From an uncultured Bacteroidales bacterium (lineage in GTDB: Bacteria; Bacteroidota; Bacteroidia; Bacteroidales; Paludibacteraceae): a stretch of DNA of 47,266 nt. Under the pieces are notes generated by a model. The model was given only the letters and a program-made list of their open reading frames with translations, was not told where the DNA came from and did not search any database. Position 1 is the stretch's first letter, and each line of letters begins with the position of its first letter. Position numbers and translations under genes: made by a program. The DNA lies in NCBI GenBank assembly GCA_902774075.1, contig CACYGT010000003.1, positions 1 to 47,266 of the forward strand, written 5' to 3'. Positions 17,801 through 25,645 of the stretch are shown piece by piece.

Positions 17801-18079
17801 TACAATGACGGTTGCTACCTCCGTAACGAGCTCGGTGACGGACGTTTGAGTACGTACTTCGTACAGAACGCTTCCTTCCTCCGTTGCGACAATATCACCC
17901 TCGGTTACTCCTTTGCTCCGAAGACTGCTAAACTGAACGGTCGTGTATATTGTACGGTTAGCAACCCGTTCGTTATCTCAGGATATAAGGGCCTTGACCC
18001 GGAAATTGCTAACGGTATTGATAGCAACATGTATCCGCGTTGTATGACTACGGTTGTAGGTATTTCCTTGACATTCTAA
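14885..18079 (+). CDS. SusC/RagA-type TonB-dependent outer-membrane transporter
   Basis: This 1064-residue protein starts with a signal peptide ending TGMTAFAQ. A carboxypeptidase-regulatory-like domain follows (VQGTVIDAANGEPIIGASV, residues 28-105). The plug domain has LDEVVVVGYGVVKKNDATGSV, GGSSLSASNDPL and DASATAIYGSRASNGVIIITTKKG, then the 22-strand barrel, ending GISLTF. These are standard SusC marks. It would import oligosaccharides across the outer membrane using TonB energy, with the SusD partner as a lid. The SusD gene begins 25 bp downstream. Specificity for alpha-glucan is inferred from the operon's pullulanase. Confidence 0.97.
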   Translation: MKHNFLSFRAVLLAFLLMTGMTAFAQISVQGTVIDAANGEPIIGASVLEIGTTNGTITDFDGNFTLTVQPGAKLSISYMGYKTVEEIAAPSMYVRMGEDTELLDEVVVVGYGVVKKNDATGSVTAIKPDDMNKGLQTTATDMLSGKIAGVAVTSNDGTPGGGATIRVRGGSSLSASNDPLIVIDGLAMDNDGIKGVANPLALVNPSDIESFTVLKDASATAIYGSRASNGVIIITTKKGNAGQKLKVTYSGNVSVGTLLKTMDVYSGDKLRDYAQELYNDKVLHPESYRPKVLNYLGDASTDWQREIYRTAVSTDHNISLVGGTKNMPYRASIGYTDQNGIIKTSNMQRVTASLNLNPSFLNKHLTFNLNAKGMYIYNRYAPGVVGSAIAYDPTVPVRGQAFGYMTSEPLGASQEVLDQIFGGYFGRTQPSNYDDPTWQYQFNTQTASNPVNQLQYTNDRAHSGVFVGNLEADYKIHGFEDLRIHANFGADYSYGKQTTDINRLIQDVSNGYYGYHGETWEKKYNLSFSAYAQYYKDFTEAQHFDIMVGGEYQKFHRANHTENFRNVPETNNAYDPNDPATWKKDPYTHDYATQSALLSFFGRANWIGWNQIMATVTLRADASTRFAPNVRWGLFPSVALGWKIKETFLKDVNWLNDLKLRLGYGITGQQSVADAFQYLPVFVQNQIGAWSTLGETANTVDLSNMKEGVDYVIGQDGYVYYMTYRPNEYNPDLTWEKTTTYNVGLDFAFLNNRISGSFDYYYRLTNDLINVVDIPAGSNFKTRVIRNVGSLSNQGVEFAINAVAIDKKNFKWDLGYNVAWNENKILNLTGSNDPDYFEYDTGSGIGNGAYVKANAVGQAANSFYVYESKTNPETGLLYLVDQDHPNALPTDPEYDLTAKDKIFYHSAAAPVTMGFNTKFQFYGVDLGITLRANIGNYVYNSVLQDQLQYVTTLYDAKFDGFHNVLQQAYDAYYNDGCYLRNELGDGRLSTYFVQNASFLRCDNITLGYSFAPKTAKLNGRVYCTVSNPFVISGYKGLDPEIANGIDSNMYPRCMTTVVGISLTF

Positions 18080-18104
18080 TGTTGCACGACAAATATATAC
18101 AATT

Positions 18105-19895
18105 ATGAAAAAGAATAGTATTAAATTATTTCTCGCAGCAGCGTTAGCTTTGACTTTTGCTGCTTGTATGAACCTCGAGCCTATCGATCCGAATCAAACG
18201 CAGATTACGGACGAGAATAAAGCGGAGGTCATTGAAGCGCTCTATCACAAGTTATATTGCGCTTTCGTTCAGACCGGTCAGAACGGTGGTGGCGGTAATG
18301 CCGATATCATCACCGATGATGAGGGTTATTCGGGATTCTATCGTACACTCTGTGTACTCAACGAGTTCCCGACAGACGCAGGTTGGTGGACATGGCGTGG
18401 CGATGCAGGTTGCTCTGACTTGCTCTTCGTTAGCTGGACACCGTCTAATCCCTTCGTTTCGAAACTGTACAACCGTCTTAACTACGGTGTAACGATGTCG
18501 AACCTCTTCCTCGACTTGACCGAGGGTACCAATGACGCAGAGATGATTCATAAGCGTGCAGAGGTTCGTTTCATTCGTGCCGTGAACTACTATCACCTGC
18601 TCGATATGTTCGGTAGCGTGCCTTTCACGGTAACTGTATCTTCAAGCAACCCCGAGCAGATTGAGCGCGTCAGCCTCTATAACTGGCTGATCGATGAGAT
18701 CGAAGGTGGTCACACCGGTAAGGAGTATATCAACAAGAAGACCGGTGCTGCGTTGACATCTTATAAGGTGACCGGCGATGCTGATCACGGATTCCTCGAG
18801 GATCTGTATGACCGTGAACAAACGACCATCTATCGTGCTAACAAGTCTGCTGCTTACATGCTGCTCGCTCGTCTTTACCTCAATGCAGAGGTGTACACCG
18901 GTACTCCTCAATGGGAGAAGGCTGAAGCTGCTGCTGATAAGGTTATTGAGAAGTTCCCGACACTGCACCCGATCTATGCACAGATCTTCATGGGCGATAA
19001 CGATGTAACATCGCGCGAAGAAATGGTTTTCTTGGCTGCTTGTGACGGTGAGCACCTCCGTTCTTACGCAGGTTCGCAGTACACTATTTGCTCCACTCGT
19101 AACGTCAAGATGAATGCCTGCGGTACAAATAATAACTCTTGGGGCTGCTGGCGTTCGTCGCCTGAACTTATCAATAAGTTCGGTATCTTCCAAGGCAAAA
19201 CTCCGGCGGAGATCATTGCTCTTGGTAGCGCTTATGACGAGTTCGATATGCCGGGTGTAGTTGGTGATGACCGTGCTATGTTCTCGGCTACCAACATCAA
19301 CCCCTCTGATGGTACGCCTAACGTGAAGAACTTCGCCGGTATCGTTCCGGATAACGGTGACGGTTTCGACTCCTGCTGGGCTATCTGCAAATGGACGAAC
19401 CTCTACTCGACAGAGTTTGATGCAACCCTCCATCCGCTGAATGACGGTCATGCGTCTCCGCGTCATGACGATCAGTTCTGCGATGCTGATGTGCCTATCA
19501 TGCGTACGGCAGAAGCTTACCTGACTCGTGCAGAGGCTCGTTGGCGTCAAGGCAAGGATGGTCTTGCTGACCTCAATAAAGTTCGTGAACGTGCACATGC
19601 TGCTCCGTTGGCTCAGATCACAGAGGACGAGATGCTGGATGAGTGGCTCCGTGAGTTCTACCACGAAGGTCGTCGTCGTATTGACCTCATCCGCTTCGGT
19701 CAGTTTGTAGGTCCGACCGCTAAACGTCACTGGGAAGGTCGTGGCGCTACCAAGACAGGTGACGCTAAGTCCTATATCGACTACAATACTTGGAATACGG
19801 AGGTTCGCTCACTCGACAAGAAACTCGAACTCTATCCTATTCCGGAGGGTGATGTTACCGCTAACTCTAACCTCGTTCAGAACGAAGGCTATTAA
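18105..19895 (+). CDS. SusD/RagB-type glycan-binding lipoprotein
   Basis: This 596-residue protein has a lipobox (LALTFAACMNLEP), placing it on the outer membrane by lipid anchor. Helical TPR-like segments typical of SusD are visible (KRAEVRFIRAVNYYHLLDMFG, AAYMLLARLYLNAEVY, MRTAEAYLTRAEARWRQG), as is the C-terminal motif LDEWLREFYHEGRRRIDLIR. It pairs with the SusC barrel encoded just upstream and captures the oligosaccharide at the cell surface. Length is somewhat above the common 500-550. Confidence 0.96.
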   Translation: MKKNSIKLFLAAALALTFAACMNLEPIDPNQTQITDENKAEVIEALYHKLYCAFVQTGQNGGGGNADIITDDEGYSGFYRTLCVLNEFPTDAGWWTWRGDAGCSDLLFVSWTPSNPFVSKLYNRLNYGVTMSNLFLDLTEGTNDAEMIHKRAEVRFIRAVNYYHLLDMFGSVPFTVTVSSSNPEQIERVSLYNWLIDEIEGGHTGKEYINKKTGAALTSYKVTGDADHGFLEDLYDREQTTIYRANKSAAYMLLARLYLNAEVYTGTPQWEKAEAAADKVIEKFPTLHPIYAQIFMGDNDVTSREEMVFLAACDGEHLRSYAGSQYTICSTRNVKMNACGTNNNSWGCWRSSPELINKFGIFQGKTPAEIIALGSAYDEFDMPGVVGDDRAMFSATNINPSDGTPNVKNFAGIVPDNGDGFDSCWAICKWTNLYSTEFDATLHPLNDGHASPRHDDQFCDADVPIMRTAEAYLTRAEARWRQGKDGLADLNKVRERAHAAPLAQITEDEMLDEWLREFYHEGRRRIDLIRFGQFVGPTAKRHWEGRGATKTGDAKSYIDYNTWNTEVRSLDKKLELYPIPEGDVTANSNLVQNEGY

Positions 19896-19966
19896 TGAAA
19901 ACTCATCAAAAAGGATGATAGTTTAACACAACTAATTAACATTTATTAACCAAAACAATTTGTCTT

Positions 19967-21064
19967 ATGAAATTAAACAAGATTTTTGCTGTAATGCTGG
20001 CTGTTGTCGCATTCGCATTCATGGCTTGTAACAAGAATTCTGAGGATGTAATCAAACTCAAGATCAAACAAATGAATCTCGCAGTTGGTGAGTCTTACAA
20101 GATTCCGGTTGAGAAAGCATCGGGTGCTATCACTTGGGCTTCGTCCGCAGAGGCTGTTGCTACTGTTGACGCAGAAGGTACCGTTAAGGCTATTGCTGAG
20201 GGTCAAGCTGCTATCACAGCTACCGTTGGTTCCGCTAAAGCTACTGTTGATGTAACTGTTGGTGGTACAACTCCGGGTGGCGGTGCTCCGGATCTTGACG
20301 CCCCTGAGAACGGCAAACTGAAAGTCGTTATCGAGATTCCTGCTGGCTCTGAGTGCCACGGTATCGCTCTGAAGGGTACTTTTGACGGAGAGACATGGTC
20401 GGGTGAGAACACTTACCTCGGTGAGGAAGGTGCTGCTACTCCGGTTGACGGTAAGATCTACAAGTTCGCTGCTGTTCCTGACTATGCTAACTGGTATCAG
20501 ATCGAGATCCCGTGCACCGAAGCTCTGCAGTTCAAGGTTTGCTTGATCTATGCAGGTGATGCTAGCTGGCAAGGCCAGGCTGAGGGTGTTGCTCTTCACA
20601 GCTGCAACTTCTCGAACATTGCGCCGACTATTGACGGTGGCCAATGCAAGGACTTCTCTGCTAACGGCGGTCTTCTCTATCTGAGCATGACTAACTGGCA
20701 GAACTCTGAGTGCGAGACCAAGGTTGAGCATGACTACAATGTTACCGTTAAGGTTCCGACTTGCGCTGATTCTACTCCTGAGCTCGTAGGTGACTTCGAC
20801 AACTGGAATGGTACCGCTCTGACCAAGGACGGTGACGTTTACAAAGCAACTATCCACGCTTGGGAAGGCTGCAAGATCAAAGTTCGTGAGGTAGGTACTT
20901 GGGCTAACCAAATCCAGTACTGGGATGCGGGTGATCCTGAGAACGATGTACCGGGTGAGTGGAAAGATTGTGGTGACGAGCGCTTAGGCTCTGACCTCAA
21001 CTTCGAGTTCGACTTCTCTGATCCTGCTAAGTACAAATGGACTGTTTGCCAAACGAATGAATAA
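19967..21064 (+). CDS. SusE/F-like surface glycan-binding lipoprotein with Ig-like domain
   Basis: This 365-residue lipoprotein has lipobox FAFMACNKN. Residues about 28-100 form a bacterial Ig-like (BIG2) domain (LAVGESYKIPV, ITWASSAEAVATVD, GTVKAIAEGQAAITA). Two beta-rich C-terminal segments follow, each beginning with a V.V..P pattern and carrying an L/VxGxFDxxxW motif (ALKGTFDGETW; ELVGDFDNWN), as in SusE/SusF starch-binding modules. It has eleven cysteines including the lipid-modified one, which is many for this position. It is the fourth gene of the operon. Inference: it binds alpha-glucan at the surface and helps hand it to SusCD or the pullulanase. Binding residues cannot be assigned with certainty. 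Confidence 0.78.
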   Translation: MKLNKIFAVMLAVVAFAFMACNKNSEDVIKLKIKQMNLAVGESYKIPVEKASGAITWASSAEAVATVDAEGTVKAIAEGQAAITATVGSAKATVDVTVGGTTPGGGAPDLDAPENGKLKVVIEIPAGSECHGIALKGTFDGETWSGENTYLGEEGAATPVDGKIYKFAAVPDYANWYQIEIPCTEALQFKVCLIYAGDASWQGQAEGVALHSCNFSNIAPTIDGGQCKDFSANGGLLYLSMTNWQNSECETKVEHDYNVTVKVPTCADSTPELVGDFDNWNGTALTKDGDVYKATIHAWEGCKIKVREVGTWANQIQYWDAGDPENDVPGEWKDCGDERLGSDLNFEFDFSDPAKYKWTVCQTNE

Positions 21065-21085
21065 TTCTCTCACAAACATCTAAAA

Positions 21086-21112
21086 AATAGCCTGGCTTTG
21101 GCTCAGGCTATT
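21086..21112 (+). terminator. Intercistronic hairpin before the pullulanase gene
   Basis: The perfect 9-bp stem AATAGCCTG / CAGGCTATT has a 9-nt loop, with A-rich flank before and only a short pyrimidine run after. It could be an attenuator, a weak terminator or an RNA stabiliser. The same stem recurs after the pullulanase gene. Confidence 0.65.
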
Positions 21113-21131
21113 CTTTCAATTTCTATCAAAC

Positions 21132-23003
21132 ATGAGAAACATAGCAATCTTTATTCTGGCGATAGTATGTGTGGCGTGCACCAACAAACGTATCTGTATG
21201 GAAAATGAATGTATATACGGCTCGCACCAAACGCAATTTGCTTTCTGGTCAAATGCTGCCGAGCAGATGGAGGTTCGCCTCTACAACGATGCGCAGACTG
21301 CGGACTTCGAGACGATCGCATTGAGCAAGGATGCGCAGGATTTCTGGCGCGCAACCGTAAAAGCGGACCTCGCAGGCAAGTTCTACACCGTTCGCTCTTT
21401 CCAAAACGGACAATGGTACGCAGAGTCGCCGGGTATCTTTGCGAAAGCGACGAACGTCAATGGTACGCGTGCGGCTATCTTGGATATGCAGGCTACGAAT
21501 CCCGAAGGATGGCAGAACGACCAACGTCCCGCAATGAAAGATCCTACGGATATCGTCATCTACGAAACGCATGTCCGCGATTTTACCATGTCCCCCAACT
21601 CTGGCGTGGATCATAAAGGTAAATTCCTCGGTCTGGCTGAGCGCGTGGACTATCTGGTAGATCTTGGCATTACGCATTTGCAGATCCTGCCGTTCTTTGA
21701 CTATGGCAGTATTGACGAGACAACCCTCGCGAACAACAAGTACAACTGGGGCTACGATCCCGTCAACTACAATGTGCCCGAGGGAGGCTATTCGTCTGAT
21801 CCGTATGACCCCGCTACGCGTATTCGCGAAGCGAAGCAGATGATCATGGCCTTGCATAAGGCGGGTATCCGCGTGGTGATGGACGTGGTCTATAACCATA
21901 CCTACAATGCCGAAGGCTGTGCACTCGGACGCGTCGTTCCGCAGTATTTCTATCGTATGAACGAAGATGGCACCTACGCCAACGGCTCCGGTTGCGGCAA
22001 TGAGACGGCCAGCGACCATGAGATGATGCGCCGCTTTATGATAGAATCGGTCTGCTATTGGGCACGTGAGTACCATATTGACGGTTTCCGTTTTGACCTC
22101 ATGGGTATCCATGACCAGGAGACGATGCGCCAGATCCGTGCAGCGTTGGACGAGATAGATCCTTCCATCCTTACCTACGGCGAAGGCTGGGCTGCTATGG
22201 CGCCGGCGTATCCGTACGAAGAGTTGGCAATGAAGCAATGGACCTATAAGATGCCGCGCGTAGGAGCTTTCAGCGATGATATCCGCAACGCCCTTATCGG
22301 TTCGCCTTTTGATCACGAGCGTGGTTTTGCTTCCGGCAACCCAGCCGGCGTCAAAGATGTGATGCGCGGACTGATCGCTTGTCCCGAATGGAGCGGTGAA
22401 CCGGCACAGCACATCAGTTATATCACCTGCCACGATAACTACTGTCTCCGCGACCGTATAGAGGTCAGTGCAACCAACGAAACGGAAGAGACCCGACTGC
22501 GCATGAACAAACTGGCGCAAACGGCTGTGCTCGTTTCGCAGGGAACCTCTTTCCTCTATGGCGGCGAAGAAGTATATCGTACCAAACGAGGTATTGACAA
22601 TAGTTTCCAAAGCCCCGACAGTATCAACATTATCCCTTGGGAGAATCGCGACAGATATGCCGACTTGCATGACTACTACCAAGCCATGATCGCTATTCGT
22701 CGTGCGCACAAGGGCTTCCGTCTCGGCTGTGCAGAGGCCGTCAAAGAGCATGTGGAGTTTTTAGATGCCGACAACGAACAAGTTATCATCTATCGCATCA
22801 AAGACCTCGAAGGCATAGACGACGCGAAGTCTCTTATCGTGATTCTGAATGGTAGTGAAAAAGCCGTAGAGGCCGAGATTCCTGATGCGCAATATGCTGT
22901 TTTGGCACAAGATGCAAAAGCTAACGTACAAGGTCTGGATAAAATCAAGGCAGATCATGTAACCGTTGAACCTTATTCGGCTACCATCCTGGCAGAAGAA
23001 TAA
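21132..23003 (+). CDS. pulA: Type I pullulanase (GH13) lipoprotein
   Basis: This 623-residue lipoprotein (lipobox AIVCVACTNK) has an N-terminal CBM48-like beta domain (about residues 28-140) and a GH13 catalytic barrel. The type I pullulanase signature YNWGYDPVNYNVPEGGYS is present. Conserved GH13 regions are VVMDVVYNH, DGFRFDLMG (nucleophile about D322), TYGEGW (acid/base about E351) and TCHDNY (about D435). It would hydrolyse alpha-1,6 branches of pullulan, amylopectin or limit dextrins, either at the surface or in the periplasm. It closes the operon, after a hairpin that could lower its expression relative to the SusCDE proteins. Confidence 0.93.
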   Translation: MRNIAIFILAIVCVACTNKRICMENECIYGSHQTQFAFWSNAAEQMEVRLYNDAQTADFETIALSKDAQDFWRATVKADLAGKFYTVRSFQNGQWYAESPGIFAKATNVNGTRAAILDMQATNPEGWQNDQRPAMKDPTDIVIYETHVRDFTMSPNSGVDHKGKFLGLAERVDYLVDLGITHLQILPFFDYGSIDETTLANNKYNWGYDPVNYNVPEGGYSSDPYDPATRIREAKQMIMALHKAGIRVVMDVVYNHTYNAEGCALGRVVPQYFYRMNEDGTYANGSGCGNETASDHEMMRRFMIESVCYWAREYHIDGFRFDLMGIHDQETMRQIRAALDEIDPSILTYGEGWAAMAPAYPYEELAMKQWTYKMPRVGAFSDDIRNALIGSPFDHERGFASGNPAGVKDVMRGLIACPEWSGEPAQHISYITCHDNYCLRDRIEVSATNETEETRLRMNKLAQTAVLVSQGTSFLYGGEEVYRTKRGIDNSFQSPDSINIIPWENRDRYADLHDYYQAMIAIRRAHKGFRLGCAEAVKEHVEFLDADNEQVIIYRIKDLEGIDDAKSLIVILNGSEKAVEAEIPDAQYAVLAQDAKANVQGLDKIKADHVTVEPYSATILAEE

Positions 23004-23021
23004 AGGACCTCTCTTTCATTA

Positions 23022-23050
23022 AAATAGCCTGAGCAATGCCCAGGCTATTT
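23022..23050 (+). terminator. Terminator after the pullulanase gene
   Basis: A perfect 10-bp stem AAATAGCCTG / CAGGCTATTT with a 9-nt loop is followed by the T-rich CTTTTTCC. It lies 18 bp after the pullulanase stop and has the same stem as the hairpin at 21086-21112. Confidence 0.8.
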
Positions 23051-23110
23051 CTTTTTCCTCCCACAAAACCTCTCGGAACCCGCCAAAATACAGGGTTGCA
23101 AGGGAGTATT

Positions 23111-23154
23111 ATTGGGTGATTATTGCGTGATTATTGCGTGATTATTGCGTGATT
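23111..23154. repeat. 11-bp tandem repeat containing the GH2 stop codon
   Basis: There are four tandem units: ATTGGGTGATT once, then ATTGCGTGATT three times. The array overlaps the last codons and the TAA stop (23142-23144, minus strand) of the beta-galactosidase gene and runs on downstream. No spacers are present, so it is not CRISPR. Confidence 0.92.
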
Positions 23155-25580
23155 CGAAAACTTCCCTTATGTCCCTTCTTTAGAATGAACGTACATTGTC
23201 CGGCGAAGGCGTGCATCTGCGGCTCTACGAAAGAGTCCAGACAAGCGGCATCGCCGTTAGCGGCTGCTACAAAGCCCTCACCCTCGTATTGAATCAGGTT
23301 ATTGGCAAACGGACAGAGGTTACCGTCCTTGTCCACTACGCGTACGGTGTAATAGCACAGTTCTTCCGGGTTCTCTTTCTTATTAGCCCAAATAACTTCT
23401 AAATGATCTGGTTCACCGGCTGTCTTCACGCTTGTACGTGCGGCCTCTTTGCCATTCTCGTCGTAAGCCACTACTTCGATCTTGCCTGCTTCGAACGGCA
23501 CATCGAACCACATCAGACGATAACGCGGCAGTAACTCCGGACGCGGTGCAGAGCCCCATACCGGCGGCACAAAATCACCCACCTTCGGCATCGCACTCAC
23601 GCCTTCAATCGTCTCGCCCTTGGCCAGCCGCTCGGTCTCTTCGGCTGTCGCAAAACGCAGTTTGCCGTAACTCTTGCCGTTGACGAACAACTCCGCACTC
23701 GGATAACTCGTATAGCAGAATACTGGCACCAGATCGCATTCGTTCCAGTTCCAGTGGGGCAGTACGTGCAAGGTCGGCGATTTCTTGTTCCATTGACTGC
23801 GGTAGAGATAGTATCGATCTTTCGGCAGCGACGCAAGGTCAATAATACCGAAATAAGAGCTATGACTCGGCCATGCGTCCGTATCGTAAGGAGACGGTTC
23901 ACCGAGATAGTCAAAGCCTGTCCAAACGAACTGACCTAAGGTCCAGTGATAGTCGTCCTGCAACTGAAAATCTTGTTCCGGCAGTCCAGACCACGGACAG
24001 TACTCTACATCATATCCGCTACTCTGGAAATCATCGTACATTGCGAAGTCCTTCAATACAGCCGGTGTCTTATACACACCGCGGCTGGAGACCGTAGAAG
24101 CGGTCTCAGAACCCAGAATCATCTTCTGCGGCAGGTTCTCGTATCCCTCTTCGTACCGGCTGGTACGGTAGTTAAAGCCCGGCAGTTCGACTGCGGCGCC
24201 AAAACCGTTATGAATCACATGCATCGCTTGGTCCATACCGTTCGTCACAGGGCGAGTCGGGTCGAGCTCATGGAAGAGCGCTTGCAGATTTGTCACGATC
24301 TCGATACCATCCGGCAGCACTTGGTTCCATACCTCATTACCGCTCGACCAGAGCATCACGCAAGCGTTATTGCGGTAGTGCTTCACCATATTGGTGATAT
24401 CCCATTTCCACCACTCGTTGAACTCTTTGTTATAGTCATTCTCGGTCTTTCCCCAGTTCCATACATCGAACGGCTCAATCATCATCATCATACCCATCTC
24501 GTCGCACAGTTCAACCAACTGCGGGTCCGGCATGTTATGACTCGTACGAATTGCATCGCAACCCATGTCCTGCAACATCGCTATCTGGTGACGCAGAGCA
24601 TCTTTGTGCACCGCAGCGCCGAGAGGACCTAAGTCATGGTGGTTGCACACGCCTTTGAACTTACGCGTCTCGCCGTTGAGTTGGAAGCCATGTTCCGGTG
24701 TATAAGAGATCGTGCGAATACCAAAGCGCGTCTCTTTCTCGTCCAATAACTCTTGATTTCTATACACCCGTGTACGCGCGATATACAGATTCGGCGTCTC
24801 CGGACTCCACAGTTGCGGGTTCTTTACTTCCGCCTCGCCTTCCTGGCCTTCGATAGTAGCGACTACCTTGCCCTTATACAGTATATCGGTCTGTATTCTG
24901 TACTCTGTAGTCTGTACTCCCAAAGGCTCTACGCCGTTCTGTAGCTCAGCAGCGAAATAGACTCTTGCTTTCTCTTTGCTCACTTCCGGTGTACGCACGA
25001 GTGTTCCGAAGGTCGGGATATGAATCGGGTGGGTCTCTACGAGGTGCACATTGCGGTACAGACCTGCACCCGGATACCAGCGGCTCTGCTGCGGTTTGTT
25101 CTCCAGAAAGACATCGATATCTACGCTGTCGCCCGTGATGAGTTCGGGTAGGATATAGCAGTCGAACGTGTTGTACCCGTACGGCCAATAGACCATCTCT
25201 TCGCCGTTCACATACACGTCTGCATGACTCATCGCGCCGTCGAAGACAAGGGTATAGAACTTATCCTTGTTCACCTTCACACGAGTGCGATAATGGCCCT
25301 TGCCCATCCACGGCAGACCACCGCTACGGCCGGTCTTCCATGTCGGTTCACTCTCGCCGTTCTGCACCACGATCACTTCCTGCAGGTCATTCGACCGGTC
25401 GAAAGGACCGCTGATGGCCCAGTCATGAGGAATAACGACATCTTCCCAAACGGGATTTTCTGTCGTGTCCTGTGTGAACTGCCAGTGACGAAGAAGCGTA
25501 TCCGTGCGAACAGACTGTTTGGCGCAGGCACTAAGCAATAGGCTAATAACGATCGCACTAAATAGTTTGATCCTATTCAT
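23142..25580 (-). CDS. GH2 beta-galactosidase lipoprotein
   Basis: This 812-residue protein has lipobox SLLLSACAKQ, so it is exported and lipid-anchored. It has the GH2 order: jelly-roll sugar-binding domain (WEDVVIPHDWAI, GKGHYRTRV, DVYVNGE), Ig-like domain, TIM barrel (FKGVCNHHDLGPLGAA, IRTSHN) and C-terminal beta domains (DUF4982-like, Ig-like). The acid/base is about E416 in SSGNEVW and the nucleophile about E492 in LGSETAS. Overall sequence favours beta-galactosidase among GH2 activities. It follows galK by 63 bp filled with heptamer repeats, so both are probably co-transcribed from the galK promoter. Its stop codon lies inside an 11-bp repeat array, and another heptamer repeat sits within the coding region. 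Confidence 0.9.
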   Translation of the reverse strand: MNRIKLFSAIVISLLLSACAKQSVRTDTLLRHWQFTQDTTENPVWEDVVIPHDWAISGPFDRSNDLQEVIVVQNGESEPTWKTGRSGGLPWMGKGHYRTRVKVNKDKFYTLVFDGAMSHADVYVNGEEMVYWPYGYNTFDCYILPELITGDSVDIDVFLENKPQQSRWYPGAGLYRNVHLVETHPIHIPTFGTLVRTPEVSKEKARVYFAAELQNGVEPLGVQTTEYRIQTDILYKGKVVATIEGQEGEAEVKNPQLWSPETPNLYIARTRVYRNQELLDEKETRFGIRTISYTPEHGFQLNGETRKFKGVCNHHDLGPLGAAVHKDALRHQIAMLQDMGCDAIRTSHNMPDPQLVELCDEMGMMMMIEPFDVWNWGKTENDYNKEFNEWWKWDITNMVKHYRNNACVMLWSSGNEVWNQVLPDGIEIVTNLQALFHELDPTRPVTNGMDQAMHVIHNGFGAAVELPGFNYRTSRYEEGYENLPQKMILGSETASTVSSRGVYKTPAVLKDFAMYDDFQSSGYDVEYCPWSGLPEQDFQLQDDYHWTLGQFVWTGFDYLGEPSPYDTDAWPSHSSYFGIIDLASLPKDRYYLYRSQWNKKSPTLHVLPHWNWNECDLVPVFCYTSYPSAELFVNGKSYGKLRFATAEETERLAKGETIEGVSAMPKVGDFVPPVWGSAPRPELLPRYRLMWFDVPFEAGKIEVVAYDENGKEAARTSVKTAGEPDHLEVIWANKKENPEELCYYTVRVVDKDGNLCPFANNLIQYEGEGFVAAANGDAACLDSFVEPQMHAFAGQCTFILKKGHKGSFRITQ
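24890..24917. repeat. Heptamer tandem repeat inside the GH2 gene
   Basis: Four 7-bp units, TCTGTAT, TCTGTAC, TCTGTAG and TCTGTAC, lie in frame in the Ig-like region of the beta-galactosidase. On the minus strand they encode VQTTEYRIQT. Confidence 0.82.
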
Positions 25581-25582
25581 TA

Positions 25583-25645
25583 TTAAATCTTAAATCTAAA
25601 ATCTAAAATTTCAAATCTCAAATCTCAAATATCAAATCTCAAATC
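25583..25645. repeat. Heptamer tandem repeat between galK and the GH2 gene
   Basis: Nine consecutive 7-bp units drift from TTAAATC through TAAAATC to TCAAATC. They fill the whole spacer between the two genes, and the distal edge forms part of the galK stop codon (TGA at 25644-25646, minus strand). Confidence 0.93.

Noticed and set aside
18642-19730. 362-codon open frame antisense to the SusD gene
   Set aside because: Composition is that of a shadow frame, and the SusD reading is complete.
21249-22751. 500-codon open frame antisense to the pullulanase gene
   Set aside because: The sense frame has all GH13 catalytic motifs; the antisense frame has none of its own.
23111-23154. Possible CRISPR array
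   Set aside because: The 11-bp units are directly adjacent with no spacers and far too short.
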